The position numbers and the translations under genes were made by a program. From BJHL01 sp040378885 (GTDB taxonomy: Bacteria; Planctomycetota; Phycisphaerae; Phycisphaerales; UBA1924), in assembly GCA_046316615.1 (NCBI GenBank), contig JBKDAN010000007.1:45365-109364 (forward strand): a stretch of DNA of 64,000 nucleotides. Reading direction: 5' to 3'. Below are positions 1 to 7,410 of the stretch, piece after piece (position 1 is the stretch's first letter; the number at the start of each line of letters is the position of its first letter). The notes beneath the pieces are model-generated. The model searched no databases. It was not told where the DNA came from and saw nothing but the letters and a program-made list of their open reading frames with translations.

Positions 1-1
1 G

Positions 2-217
2 CAGGCAAAGGAACATGAACGGGTGAGCATTGCCAAGGCGTGGTCCGCACACTGGCAAACGCTGATGCAGCCGCGTCATGCCGCGTGTTCGCGCGTGGCA
101 CGTTCATTGCGACTGCCGTGGCTGCGAGAAGCAGCGATCATGCTTGCTTCGCTCATGCCCGCTGCAGGTCGTGAAGTAGCTCGCCGCGTACTAGCACAGC
201 ACGAGGTGGCGGCATGA
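2..217 (+). CDS. C-terminal end of an unidentified protein (runs in from the left edge)
   Basis: The frame is open from the first base of the window to a TGA at 215-217, so this is the last ~71 codons of a gene that begins outside. The visible residues are Arg/Ala-rich and helical (ending in GREVARRVLAQHEVAA) and carry no diagnostic motif. The stop overlaps the ATG of the next gene as ATGA, so the two are probably translated as one operon. Type III polyketide synthases are often followed or preceded by a methyltransferase or FAD-dependent oxidoreductase, and this fragment may be one of these, but that is a guess from context. I cannot name it from the sequence. Confidence 0.6.
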   Translation, partial: QAKEHERVSIAKAWSAHWQTLMQPRHAACSRVARSLRLPWLREAAIMLASLMPAAGREVARRVLAQHEVAA

Positions 218-1308
218 AGCCCTCGCTGCTGTCTGTGGGAGTTGCAACGCCCGACGGCGTGCTCTCGCGCGAGCAGGCGGTCGCACTCAGCGACAAAGTC
301 GCACCGGTACACGCTTCTCGCCCTTTGCTGGAGCGTCTGCACGAACGTTCGGGGGTTGCGACGCGTCACGGCGTGATATTCGGCGAATCAGGTCAGCAGA
401 CGCTTTACTCGCCACCAAGCGATCTCAAACAGCAGGGGCCGAGTACACGAGAACGCATGGCGTTGTACGAACAGCACGCGCCGGTACTAGCTGAACTTGC
501 GGCTCGACAGGCCCTGCAAGATGCGAGCATCACCGCTGGCGGCATCACGCATCTTGTCACGGCAAGTTGCACCGGTTTCTGCGCACCGGGCGTCGATGCC
601 GAATTGATCGCCCGACTCGGCCTCTCGCCAGACGTGCGGCGCACGCACATCGGCTTCATGGGGTGCCATGCTGCGATCAACGCGTTGTCTGTCGCGGCGG
701 CCTTTGCGAGCGATCCTGCTGCTCGCGTGCTGGTGGTCTGCGTGGAACTGTGCACGCTGCACATGCATTATGGCGATCGCACAGATCAACTTGTTGCCAA
801 TGCACTGTTCGCGGATGGCGCCGCGGCGGCAGTTGTGACGCAGACGAGAGATGCGCAGTCGCCGCAGATTGCCGGCACGTCCAGCCGGGTGTTTCGCGAT
901 GCAGATGGTGCGCCACTTGCGGATCGCATGCGCTGGGAGATCACGAATCATGGCTTTGCCATGACGCTGGGCAAAGATGTGCCTGATCTGCTCGCGGCGG
1001 TGGTGCCAGCGTGGAGCGACGAGGTGCTTGTGGCTCACGAGCTCACACGTGCGGACGTCGCTCGCTGGATCATTCACCCGGGCGGACCTCGCATTGTGCA
1101 GGCGCTGAGCGATGCGCTGCATCTTGCAGAGCCCATTCGTCTTCGTGCTGTGGAAGCTGCAAGGACCGTGCTGCACGACTACGGCAACATGTCATCAGCA
1201 ACAGTACTGTTCATGCTGCGGGCCTTGTTGCAAGCTGATAGCAGCCGTCCTGTTGTGACGATGGCCTTCGGGCCCGGGCTCGCGGGTGAGCTGATGGTGC
1301 TGCGTTAG
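214..1308 (+). CDS. Type III polyketide synthase (chalcone/stilbene synthase family)
   Basis: 364 residues, normal for the family. A homodimeric ketosynthase of this type condenses an acyl-CoA starter with malonyl-CoA units without an acyl carrier protein, giving alkylresorcinols, pyrones or phloroglucinols. The catalytic triad is visible: Cys151 in IGFMGCHAA, His288 in IIHPGGPRIV and Asn325 in DYGNMSSATVLF. The C-terminal AFGPGLAGE matches the family's GFGPG loop. The start ATG overlaps the preceding stop by four bases (ATGA), implying translational coupling. The product cannot be deduced: starter specificity lies in residues I cannot compare here. A FabH-type ketosynthase is less likely because the HPGGP and YGNMSSA signatures together are those of type III PKS. 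Confidence 0.9.
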   Translation: MKPSLLSVGVATPDGVLSREQAVALSDKVAPVHASRPLLERLHERSGVATRHGVIFGESGQQTLYSPPSDLKQQGPSTRERMALYEQHAPVLAELAARQALQDASITAGGITHLVTASCTGFCAPGVDAELIARLGLSPDVRRTHIGFMGCHAAINALSVAAAFASDPAARVLVVCVELCTLHMHYGDRTDQLVANALFADGAAAAVVTQTRDAQSPQIAGTSSRVFRDADGAPLADRMRWEITNHGFAMTLGKDVPDLLAAVVPAWSDEVLVAHELTRADVARWIIHPGGPRIVQALSDALHLAEPIRLRAVEAARTVLHDYGNMSSATVLFMLRALLQADSSRPVVTMAFGPGLAGELMVLR

Positions 1309-1338
1309 CTCGCTTGTCTCGCAAGCCCACGCAAGAAC

Positions 1339-3039
1339 TCACTTGGGCGTGCTGTCTGCGCGGGGACTCTGGCCCGGTGTCTGGCCAGCAGGTTGGGTCG
1401 GTGCGCCGCCGGTGCCTGGACCGCGTGAAGGCCGGCCGCCCGGAGCGCCTGCGGGGCGATCCGCGACGATCTGGCCATTTTCCAGCGTCTTGTAGCCTGC
1501 GACCTTGAGCTGCTCATCGTTCCAAGCGCGAGCCAGCACCTCTCCCGGCTGAGGCGTCCGCAGCAGAACAGCTTGGCCTTCTGCAATGCCAGCGGCAACT
1601 TCAGCAAGCGTTTCGCTTCGACGACCGATGCGCACAGGACGCTTGACGAACTTGTTCCCTTCGGGCGTGTACACGAACTGCACCGCACCTTCGCTGAACA
1701 AGCTCTGCACCGGAACCGTGAGCGTGTCGTCAACCTTGTTCAGCAAAATGCGAGCTTCCACTCGCATGCTGGGCTTGAGCTCAGCATCGTCCTGGTCGTT
1801 GAGCGCGACGCGCACCGTGTACTCGCGCAAGTTGGGGTCGCGCCAGCCGCCGGTCTCCGCCATCACGCCGATGGACTCCACAACGCCTTCAAACGTGCGG
1901 CCACCCGCTGCGTCGATCTTGAGGTTGACGATCTGTCCGGGACGCACGCGACCGGCGATAGCTTCGTGTACACGCACAGCAGCGATCATCACGCTGGTAT
2001 CAGGCAGCACGACGATGAGCTGGTTGGGGTAGACCTGCTGGCCGATCTGCCAAGCACCCTGCTCGTTACCCCAGCGACCGCCGCTTTCAAGGCTCGTGGA
2101 GTACACCACCAGACCATCCTGCGGCGCGGTGATGGTGGTTGCCAGGAGCTGTTCCTGCAGCTTGCGCACCTGGGCTTCCAGCAGGGTCAACTGCTCGCGC
2201 TGACTCAAGCGGTCTGCGTCCTTGCTCGCGAGCTGGCTGTCGTTGTTGAGCTTCACGCGGTCAACTTCGGCGCGGGCTTCTTCCACGTCGCTGAGCTTCT
2301 GCTTGCGTTCCTTGGTGTATTCGAAGTTCTCGTACACCTCCGCAGCAAGCACGGCGTTCTTGTACTTGGAGATCGCTTCGATGTAAGCCACTTCATCGCG
2401 GTCGCGTTCATCCTTCGCGATGAAGCCCTCGCGCAGCAGGTCCTCGCTGCGGCGGAGCTTCTCAGCCAGGCGTTCCAGATCAAGCTCGCTACGACTGATT
2501 TCGAGGCTGAGCTCCTGGCGGCGCTTCACGACATCGCCATCTTCCCACTGCTTGAGCCCCAATTGCGCGAGCTCAAGCTGCAACTCGGCCTTGCGCAATG
2601 CGCTGGCGTTGTCGTTGAGCTGAATCTGGTACTGATTCTCAGCGGCTACCACTGCAGCGCGAGCGCTCGCAAGCCGGGGAGTCTGCTCGTCAATCTGGTT
2701 CTGGATCGTGTCGCCATTCAGCTTCACAACCACGTCACCCTTCTTGACGCGCGAGCCCTCCGCGATGATGAACTGAATCGTTGATTCGCGCTCAAGCGTG
2801 CTGCGCAGTTCAATCTGGTTCTTGGCCTGCAGGTCGCCGTTCGCGGTCGTGGTCACGTCAAATGCCTGACGGCGAGCCGAAGTAATGTCCGACGTCTGAG
2901 CCTTCGTGACTTCCGCAGGTTGGCGGCCAGCCGCGACAAGCAGGCTGGCGCCGCCCGCAAGTGTCGCGATGACTGCCGCCGAAAGCACCACCTTGCGTAG
3001 GACATGGCGGATGGGGGTGGCAGCAGGGGGGGTGGTCAT
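1339..3039 (-). CDS. HlyD/RND-type efflux periplasmic adaptor protein
   Basis: Periplasmic adaptor (membrane fusion protein) linking an inner-membrane transporter to an outer-membrane channel. From the ATG at 3039 it has 566 residues. An N-terminal membrane anchor (about residues 15-38) is followed by a biotinyl-lipoyl-like half (KKGDVVVKLNGD). Then come a long Arg/Glu/Gln-rich coiled coil (about 120-290), the second lipoyl half (TITAPQDGLVVYS), beta-barrel segments, and a Pro/Gly-rich tail of about 40 residues. An upstream extension is open for another 63 codons, but it lacks protein character and overlaps the divergent gene, so the start at 3039 is preferred. No transporter or channel gene is adjacent; it converges on the PKS gene with 30 bp between stops. 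Confidence 0.85.
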   Translation of the reverse strand: MTTPPAATPIRHVLRKVVLSAAVIATLAGGASLLVAAGRQPAEVTKAQTSDITSARRQAFDVTTTANGDLQAKNQIELRSTLERESTIQFIIAEGSRVKKGDVVVKLNGDTIQNQIDEQTPRLASARAAVVAAENQYQIQLNDNASALRKAELQLELAQLGLKQWEDGDVVKRRQELSLEISRSELDLERLAEKLRRSEDLLREGFIAKDERDRDEVAYIEAISKYKNAVLAAEVYENFEYTKERKQKLSDVEEARAEVDRVKLNNDSQLASKDADRLSQREQLTLLEAQVRKLQEQLLATTITAPQDGLVVYSTSLESGGRWGNEQGAWQIGQQVYPNQLIVVLPDTSVMIAAVRVHEAIAGRVRPGQIVNLKIDAAGGRTFEGVVESIGVMAETGGWRDPNLREYTVRVALNDQDDAELKPSMRVEARILLNKVDDTLTVPVQSLFSEGAVQFVYTPEGNKFVKRPVRIGRRSETLAEVAAGIAEGQAVLLRTPQPGEVLARAWNDEQLKVAGYKTLENGQIVADRPAGAPGGRPSRGPGTGGAPTQPAGQTPGQSPRADSTPK

Positions 3040-3099
3040 AAGAAGTGTTCCAAAGAAATAGCTCCGGGCAGAGCCCGGCAACGGTTGTACGATGCCGAC

Positions 3100-3816
3100 G
3101 TGCAATCGTTGCTTCGCCAATTGACAAAAGACGGACGCATTTTGCTTGCGGTTGCTGCTCCAATCGAGGGACGTGCGATCTTGGCAGCTGCACGGTCGAC
3201 CGCCGCTTTCCCGAATCCCTGGGAGCACGTCGAGATTGCGCCCGGCGTGGATCTGCTACATCTGGGCGTTTCCAAGTCCAACGCAGCAGGAGCTTTGGCA
3301 GCGGCCTTGGCCAAGTCCGGTCGATTCACCGCAGTCATCAATACCGGAATCGCCGGCAGTCTTCCTGAGGGGGACGAGTTTGCCCTCCAGCCGACGGACA
3401 CCGTCGTCGCCACGCGATGCATCTTTGCCGATGAGGGCATCGTGACTCCCGCGGGGTTCCAAAGCGTCGCCGCGATGGGATTCCCGATCAATCCGACCGG
3501 TGAAGATGCCTTTTCGTGTGACACAAGATTGCTGGAAGCGTTCATGCCGCTCGTCACCGCGGCGGGTGATATCGCGACCGTGTCGACCTGCTCGGGCACC
3601 GATGCCTTGGCCCGGGCGGTAGCTGTTCGGACGAAGGCGATCGCGGAGACGATGGAAGGCGCAGCCTGTGCGCTGGTATCCCTTCGGGCGGGTATCCCCT
3701 TTGTTGAGGTACGCGCTATCAGCAACTACACCGGCGACCGCGCGAAGCAAGCATGGGACATCAAGGGGGCTCTCGCCAGTCTTGAGCGGTTATTCGCCAC
3801 CATGCTGAACGACTGA
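3100..3816 (+). CDS. mqnB: Futalosine hydrolase (MTA/SAH nucleosidase family)
   Basis: Cleaves the N-glycosidic bond of futalosine, releasing hypoxanthine, in the futalosine route to menaquinone. Visible signatures are LGVSKSNAAGALA, VINTGIAGSLPEG, the FADEGIVTPAGF segment typical of MqnB rather than MTA/SAH nucleosidase, TVSTCSGT, the purine-site METMEGAA-type motif (AETMEGAACA) and VRAISNYTGDR. Length is 238 residues from a GTG at 3100. The frame is open to 3004, but that part overlaps the divergent adaptor gene and is not protein-like. TTG codons at 3106 and 3121 are other possible starts, and no ribosome-binding site decides between them. No other menaquinone genes are in the window. A general MTA/SAH nucleosidase is the alternative. 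Confidence 0.8.
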   Translation: MQSLLRQLTKDGRILLAVAAPIEGRAILAAARSTAAFPNPWEHVEIAPGVDLLHLGVSKSNAAGALAAALAKSGRFTAVINTGIAGSLPEGDEFALQPTDTVVATRCIFADEGIVTPAGFQSVAAMGFPINPTGEDAFSCDTRLLEAFMPLVTAAGDIATVSTCSGTDALARAVAVRTKAIAETMEGAACALVSLRAGIPFVEVRAISNYTGDRAKQAWDIKGALASLERLFATMLND

Positions 3817-4002
3817 GCAGAGAGCAACGCCCGATAGTTTTTGCGGGACTGTACCGACTGCGCAGCCTGCGTGGGCCTGTACATCTCGGTACTTTGCGCA
3901 AGCCATGCGGCAGACTCACCCGAGTCGTATCTCCGTCCGATGACGTTCTGTGACGCGCTCGCCGGCACTTTGTCGGCGTCGCGCTGTGGAGCGCCACTCG
4001 CG

Positions 4003-5283
4003 ATGGGACTCTCGAGCCTGCTCAATTCGTTCAAGCGCACCCCGAAGGAGTCGGCGGGCGGAGCGTCACATGACGCCAAGCCTCCGGCGGAACCGGTCAA
4101 GCCCAAGCAGGTGCGTGCGGCGGGCAAGGAACTGCCCATCGCTATCGAGTTTGGCACAGGCGCGCTCAAAGTGCTGCAGGTCGACGGAGCCGAGCCACCC
4201 GCGCTGATCGCAGCGGCCAAGCTGGACATTCCGCCCGAGATCATTCACGACGCCAAGAAGCGATGGGAGTTTCAGCTCTCCGCGCTGGGCAAGCTTGTGA
4301 AGAAGGGCGGCTTCAAGGGCAAGCGCGCGGTCTGCGCGATTCCCGCGTGGCGAACCAGCGTCAAGCATCTGCAGTTCCCCAAGACCGAAGGCGTGCCCGT
4401 TGCGACATTGGTCGAAGCGGCCATCCCAGCGCAGCTGGGCGTCGATCCGTCCACGCTCGTCTATCGCTTTATCGAGATCAACAGCGATCGTCCCGCCGGG
4501 AAGATTGATGTCATTCTCATCAGCGTTCATCGTGAAGTGGTTGACCAGCTCATGATGGCCCTCGTCGATGCGAAGCTGGAGCCGGTGGGCATGCACAGTG
4601 AGTTCCTGTGCTCGCTGCGTGCCTTTGACCACCTGCATCGCCGTGAAGGTGATCTGCTGCTGAACACGCTCTACATCGACATCGGCGCGACCAACACGAA
4701 GGTGATGATCGCCCACGGTCGCGACCTGGTCTTTGCACGCCTGATCAACGTGGGCGGCCACAACCTCGACGAAGCGATCGCCAAGCAAGCAGCCGTGACG
4801 GAAAGCCAGGCGCGTCGCATGCGGTACGACCTCGATAACGTCGTCGCCACTGCGACCGTCGCTCCCAGGATGCACGAGAGTTCCGCCGCTGCGCCCGAAA
4901 ACGACCGCCGCAAGATCGACACGCCTGATGGGTTCTCGGGTGACGTGCTCGCCCAGCCGCAGGTTCCGGTGGGGCCCAGCGACGTGGATCTGGCGGAACC
5001 GCTCGAAATTCTGACCGACGAAGTGCGTCTGTGCCTTCGCTATCACGCATCGCAGTTCCCCAGTCGCAAGGTGGAACGCGTGGTGTTTGTGGGTGGCGAG
5101 TCCAAGCACCGTGGTCTGACGCAGTATCTCGCGCGGGCGCTGCGCCTGCCCGCGCAAGTGGCTGATCCCCTGGCGCGCGTGGCTCGCACCGGGAAGGAAC
5201 CCGTTGCGGGCTTGGACATGAAGCAGGCCCAGCCAGGCTGGGCGGTGGCTCTGGGCTTGTGCCTGGCGCCGACGGATCTCTGA
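4003..5283 (+). CDS. pilM: Type IV pilus assembly protein PilM
   Basis: Actin-like cytoplasmic ATPase that binds the N-terminal tail of PilN and joins the motor to the inner-membrane platform. About 426 residues from the ATG at 4003; the frame is open to a TTG at 3841, but the extra 54 residues look non-coding and a GGAG at 3987-3990 lies before 4003. Visible actin-fold features are the first phosphate loop (IAIEFGTGALKVLQVDG), the second (YIDIGATNTKVMIAHG) and a C-terminal adenosine motif (RVVFVGGESKHRGLTQYLA). A linker of about 50 residues (after YDLDNVVATATV) is longer than usual. It heads a co-directional run with pilN, pilO, a PilP/GspC-like gene and pilB. Confidence 0.9.
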   Translation: MGLSSLLNSFKRTPKESAGGASHDAKPPAEPVKPKQVRAAGKELPIAIEFGTGALKVLQVDGAEPPALIAAAKLDIPPEIIHDAKKRWEFQLSALGKLVKKGGFKGKRAVCAIPAWRTSVKHLQFPKTEGVPVATLVEAAIPAQLGVDPSTLVYRFIEINSDRPAGKIDVILISVHREVVDQLMMALVDAKLEPVGMHSEFLCSLRAFDHLHRREGDLLLNTLYIDIGATNTKVMIAHGRDLVFARLINVGGHNLDEAIAKQAAVTESQARRMRYDLDNVVATATVAPRMHESSAAAPENDRRKIDTPDGFSGDVLAQPQVPVGPSDVDLAEPLEILTDEVRLCLRYHASQFPSRKVERVVFVGGESKHRGLTQYLARALRLPAQVADPLARVARTGKEPVAGLDMKQAQPGWAVALGLCLAPTDL

Positions 5284-5313
5284 ACTGAGGCCTGCCCATG
5301 CGGGCGTGATTGC

Positions 5314-5320
5314 AGGAGGA
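5314..5320 (+). promoter_or_regulatory. Ribosome-binding site that sets a TTG start for pilN
   Basis: AGGAGGA lies six bases before a TTG at 5327. It falls inside the first codons of the longer frame that would start at GTG 5306, so the TTG is the likely true start. Confidence 0.75.
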
Positions 5321-5326
5321 TTTGCC

Positions 5327-6121
5327 TTGGCTTTCTTTCCACAAATCAAGCAGGACAACGCAGCCGGCACCGGCGCGAGTTTCCTTCCCGCTGATTACAT
5401 CCAGCGGAAGGCCGAGTTCCGCAACAACATCATCATCCTCTCGCTCTTTGCGGTGGTCCTCGCCGGTGTGGGCGGCGCGTTCGTGCTGAACAACACCCGC
5501 AAGGTGAAGCTCGGCGCTGAGTACCGAGAACTGGTCGAGCAGTGCAAGGCTGAGGAAGCCAAGATCGAGCAGCTCAAGAAGCTGACCGAGCAGCGCACCG
5601 TCATGCTGGAGAAGGCTGAGATCACCGCGGCTCTTGTCGAGAAGATGCCCCGCTGGGCCCTGCTGGGAGAAGTCGCCTATCGCATGCCTGATGAAATGCG
5701 CCTGGATGAACTGGCCATGAAGGGCACACGCAACACGACAGGGGGCGTTGTGAGCGTCAAGTCAGAGGTCAAGAGCCTGACGCAGGACGTCGCTGACAAG
5801 CAAGCCGCGGCCGCCAAGCCCAAGATCCTGGCGCCCAGCTTCACCTACGACATCGCCATCAGCGGCAACGCCAAGGACAACAACCAGGTTGCTGACTACT
5901 TGAGCAGCCTCAAGCGCAGTCCCGCGTTTCGTGATGTGGAATTGACCTACATCAAAGAGTTCCGCGACCGTGAAACCACGCTTCGCAAGTTCGAGATGAC
6001 CGCTCGTCTGCGCAGCGATGTGCCCAAGGAGAAGCTTGGCGAGAGCATTCGTGAACTGCTCGCGGTGAAGACGGGCAAGCCCCTGGATGGTGACGCGCCG
6101 ATGGCGAAGGAGACCGAGTGA
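5327..6121 (+). CDS. pilN: Type IV pilus inner-membrane protein PilN
   Basis: Bitopic inner-membrane protein that pairs with PilO and carries a cytoplasmic tail for PilM. 264 residues from TTG 5327, chosen because a strong AGGAGGA precedes it. The short N-terminal tail holds SFLPADYIQRK, the equivalent of the NLLP-type PilM-binding motif. One membrane segment follows (about residues 34-52, IIILSLFAVVLAGVGGAFV), then a coiled coil (about 55-100) and a ferredoxin-like periplasmic domain. The stop overlaps the next ATG (TGATG), so pilN and pilO are translationally coupled. Sequence identity in this family is low; the call rests on topology, the tail motif and position after pilM. Confidence 0.85.
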   Translation: MAFFPQIKQDNAAGTGASFLPADYIQRKAEFRNNIIILSLFAVVLAGVGGAFVLNNTRKVKLGAEYRELVEQCKAEEAKIEQLKKLTEQRTVMLEKAEITAALVEKMPRWALLGEVAYRMPDEMRLDELAMKGTRNTTGGVVSVKSEVKSLTQDVADKQAAAAKPKILAPSFTYDIAISGNAKDNNQVADYLSSLKRSPAFRDVELTYIKEFRDRETTLRKFEMTARLRSDVPKEKLGESIRELLAVKTGKPLDGDAPMAKETE

Positions 6122-6687
6122 TGCAGATGAAGAACACCAACATGCTGCTGTGGGTGGGCGTGGGTGTGGGCGTGCTGGGCCTGCCTGTCGCCAGTTACTT
6201 CCTCGTGTTCAAGCCGCAGAACAGCGAAATCAGCCGTGCGCAGGGTGACGTGGAGCACATGCGCAACCTGCTCGCACGCCTGCAGGAAGAAGCCGCGAAG
6301 AACGCCGACTTTGAACGCGCGAACCAGGAACTCGCGCAGAACATCGGCATCATCGAAGAACGCCTGCCCGCCAGTCAGGAAGTTGATGCCGTCGTGCGTC
6401 AAGTGAGTGATCTGGCCGTCGCTGCCGGTCTTGCAAGCCCGGCGATCAAGAACAACAAGCCGCTCCCCGCGGGTCTGTATATGGAACAGCCGCTGGAAAT
6501 GGAAACCAAGGGCAGCTTCATCGGTTTCCACACGTTCCTCGCGCAGGTGGAAAAACTGCCCCGCGTGATGCGCATTCACGAATTCAAGCTCACGGGCCAG
6601 CCCGGCGACGAGGCCGAACTCAAGGCGACATTCACGCTCAGCATCTATTACCAGGAAGACGGCAAGAGCGTCGCGTCCGGACAGTGA
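6121..6687 (+). CDS. pilO: Type IV pilus inner-membrane protein PilO
   Basis: Forms a heterodimer with PilN in the inner-membrane alignment complex. 188 residues from ATG 6121 (a GTG three bases earlier is also possible). GAAGGAG at 6105-6111 serves as ribosome-binding site. There is one membrane segment (about 9-28), a coiled coil (about 33-75) and a C-terminal ferredoxin-like domain containing LEMETKGSFIGFHTFLAQVEKLPR, a pattern found in PilO proteins (conserved 'G.y..l..Fl..l..l.R'). Size and position directly after pilN agree with the assignment. Confidence 0.87.
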   Translation: MQMKNTNMLLWVGVGVGVLGLPVASYFLVFKPQNSEISRAQGDVEHMRNLLARLQEEAAKNADFERANQELAQNIGIIEERLPASQEVDAVVRQVSDLAVAAGLASPAIKNNKPLPAGLYMEQPLEMETKGSFIGFHTFLAQVEKLPRVMRIHEFKLTGQPGDEAELKATFTLSIYYQEDGKSVASGQ

Positions 6688-6717
6688 TCATCTCGCACCG
6701 AACTGAGGAAACGCACT

Positions 6718-7359
6718 ATGGCAATGGACTCCAACAAGGCAGGTGGCGAGCTGAACGCGTTTGTGACGCCGCGCAAGTGGACGCCGCGTCAGCCGCTGGT
6801 CATCGGTCTGACGGTCATCGTCAGCGCAGTCGCGCTGATGGGCATGCGTCAGATCGGTATGCGCAGCGCCATCGCCTTCGAGTCTGACCAGTCTGAGTTT
6901 GACTTCCAAGGCGATGCGCAGCTGCAAACTCGCTACGAGCGCCTGATGGCCGACCTTGGCAACGCCAAGGATCCGCTGGATGTAGCGCTTGCAGACTTCG
7001 GCAACAGTCCCTTCGCGATGCGTGAAGCGATTGTGCCGCTGCAACAGGCGGTCAACACCGCTCCGCTCGCGGGCGAAAGCCCCGAAGCAGCCGCCGCTCG
7101 CGTGGCAGCAGCCCGCAAGACCGCTCTCCTGAACGAAGCGGGCAAGCTCGTGCTGCACAGCGTGATGGGTGGCAAGCGTCCCCTCGCTCGCATCGACGAC
7201 GAAACCGTGACGGTGGGCGACACCGTTGCCGAGTACTTCACAGTGACGGAGATCTCCGGCCGCAGCGTGACCATCACGGCGGATGGCGAGAGCTTCACGC
7301 TCACCATGCAGGCCGGCAACATGCCTCCCGCAGGCGGGTCCGGCAAGCGTCGCCCCTGA
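6718..7359 (+). CDS. Membrane protein with C-terminal PilP/GspC-like domain (pilus/secretion clamp)
   Basis: 213 residues, GAGGAA at 6705-6710 before ATG 6718. A cytoplasmic N-terminus of about 25 residues precedes one membrane segment (about 26-42), an Ala-rich helical linker, and a small beta domain at about 148-200 (GKRPLARIDDETVTVGD ... VTEISGRSVTITADG). That beta domain resembles the homology region of GspC and the PilP core, which binds the secretin's N-domains: the 'pla.Idg..v..Gd.v....v..I....v.l' pattern is readable. Unlike classic PilP it has no lipobox and is anchored by a membrane helix, as GspC is. It sits exactly where pilP would be, between pilO and pilB. Function is inferred from fold pattern and context. 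Confidence 0.65.
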   Translation: MAMDSNKAGGELNAFVTPRKWTPRQPLVIGLTVIVSAVALMGMRQIGMRSAIAFESDQSEFDFQGDAQLQTRYERLMADLGNAKDPLDVALADFGNSPFAMREAIVPLQQAVNTAPLAGESPEAAAARVAAARKTALLNEAGKLVLHSVMGGKRPLARIDDETVTVGDTVAEYFTVTEISGRSVTITADGESFTLTMQAGNMPPAGGSGKRRP

Positions 7360-7410
7360 TCGTCATTCGGTTCAGTCATTCGCACCTCTTCGCAGCCGGA
7401 ATCATCAGCC

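Noticed and set aside
1312..1326. Terminator between the PKS and adaptor genes
   Set aside because: GCTTG/CAAGC is only a 5-bp stem without a T run; too weak to call.
3004..3099. N-terminal extension of futalosine hydrolase
   Set aside because: It overlaps the start of the divergent adaptor gene and encodes a Gly/Lys/Arg stretch with no counterpart in the family.
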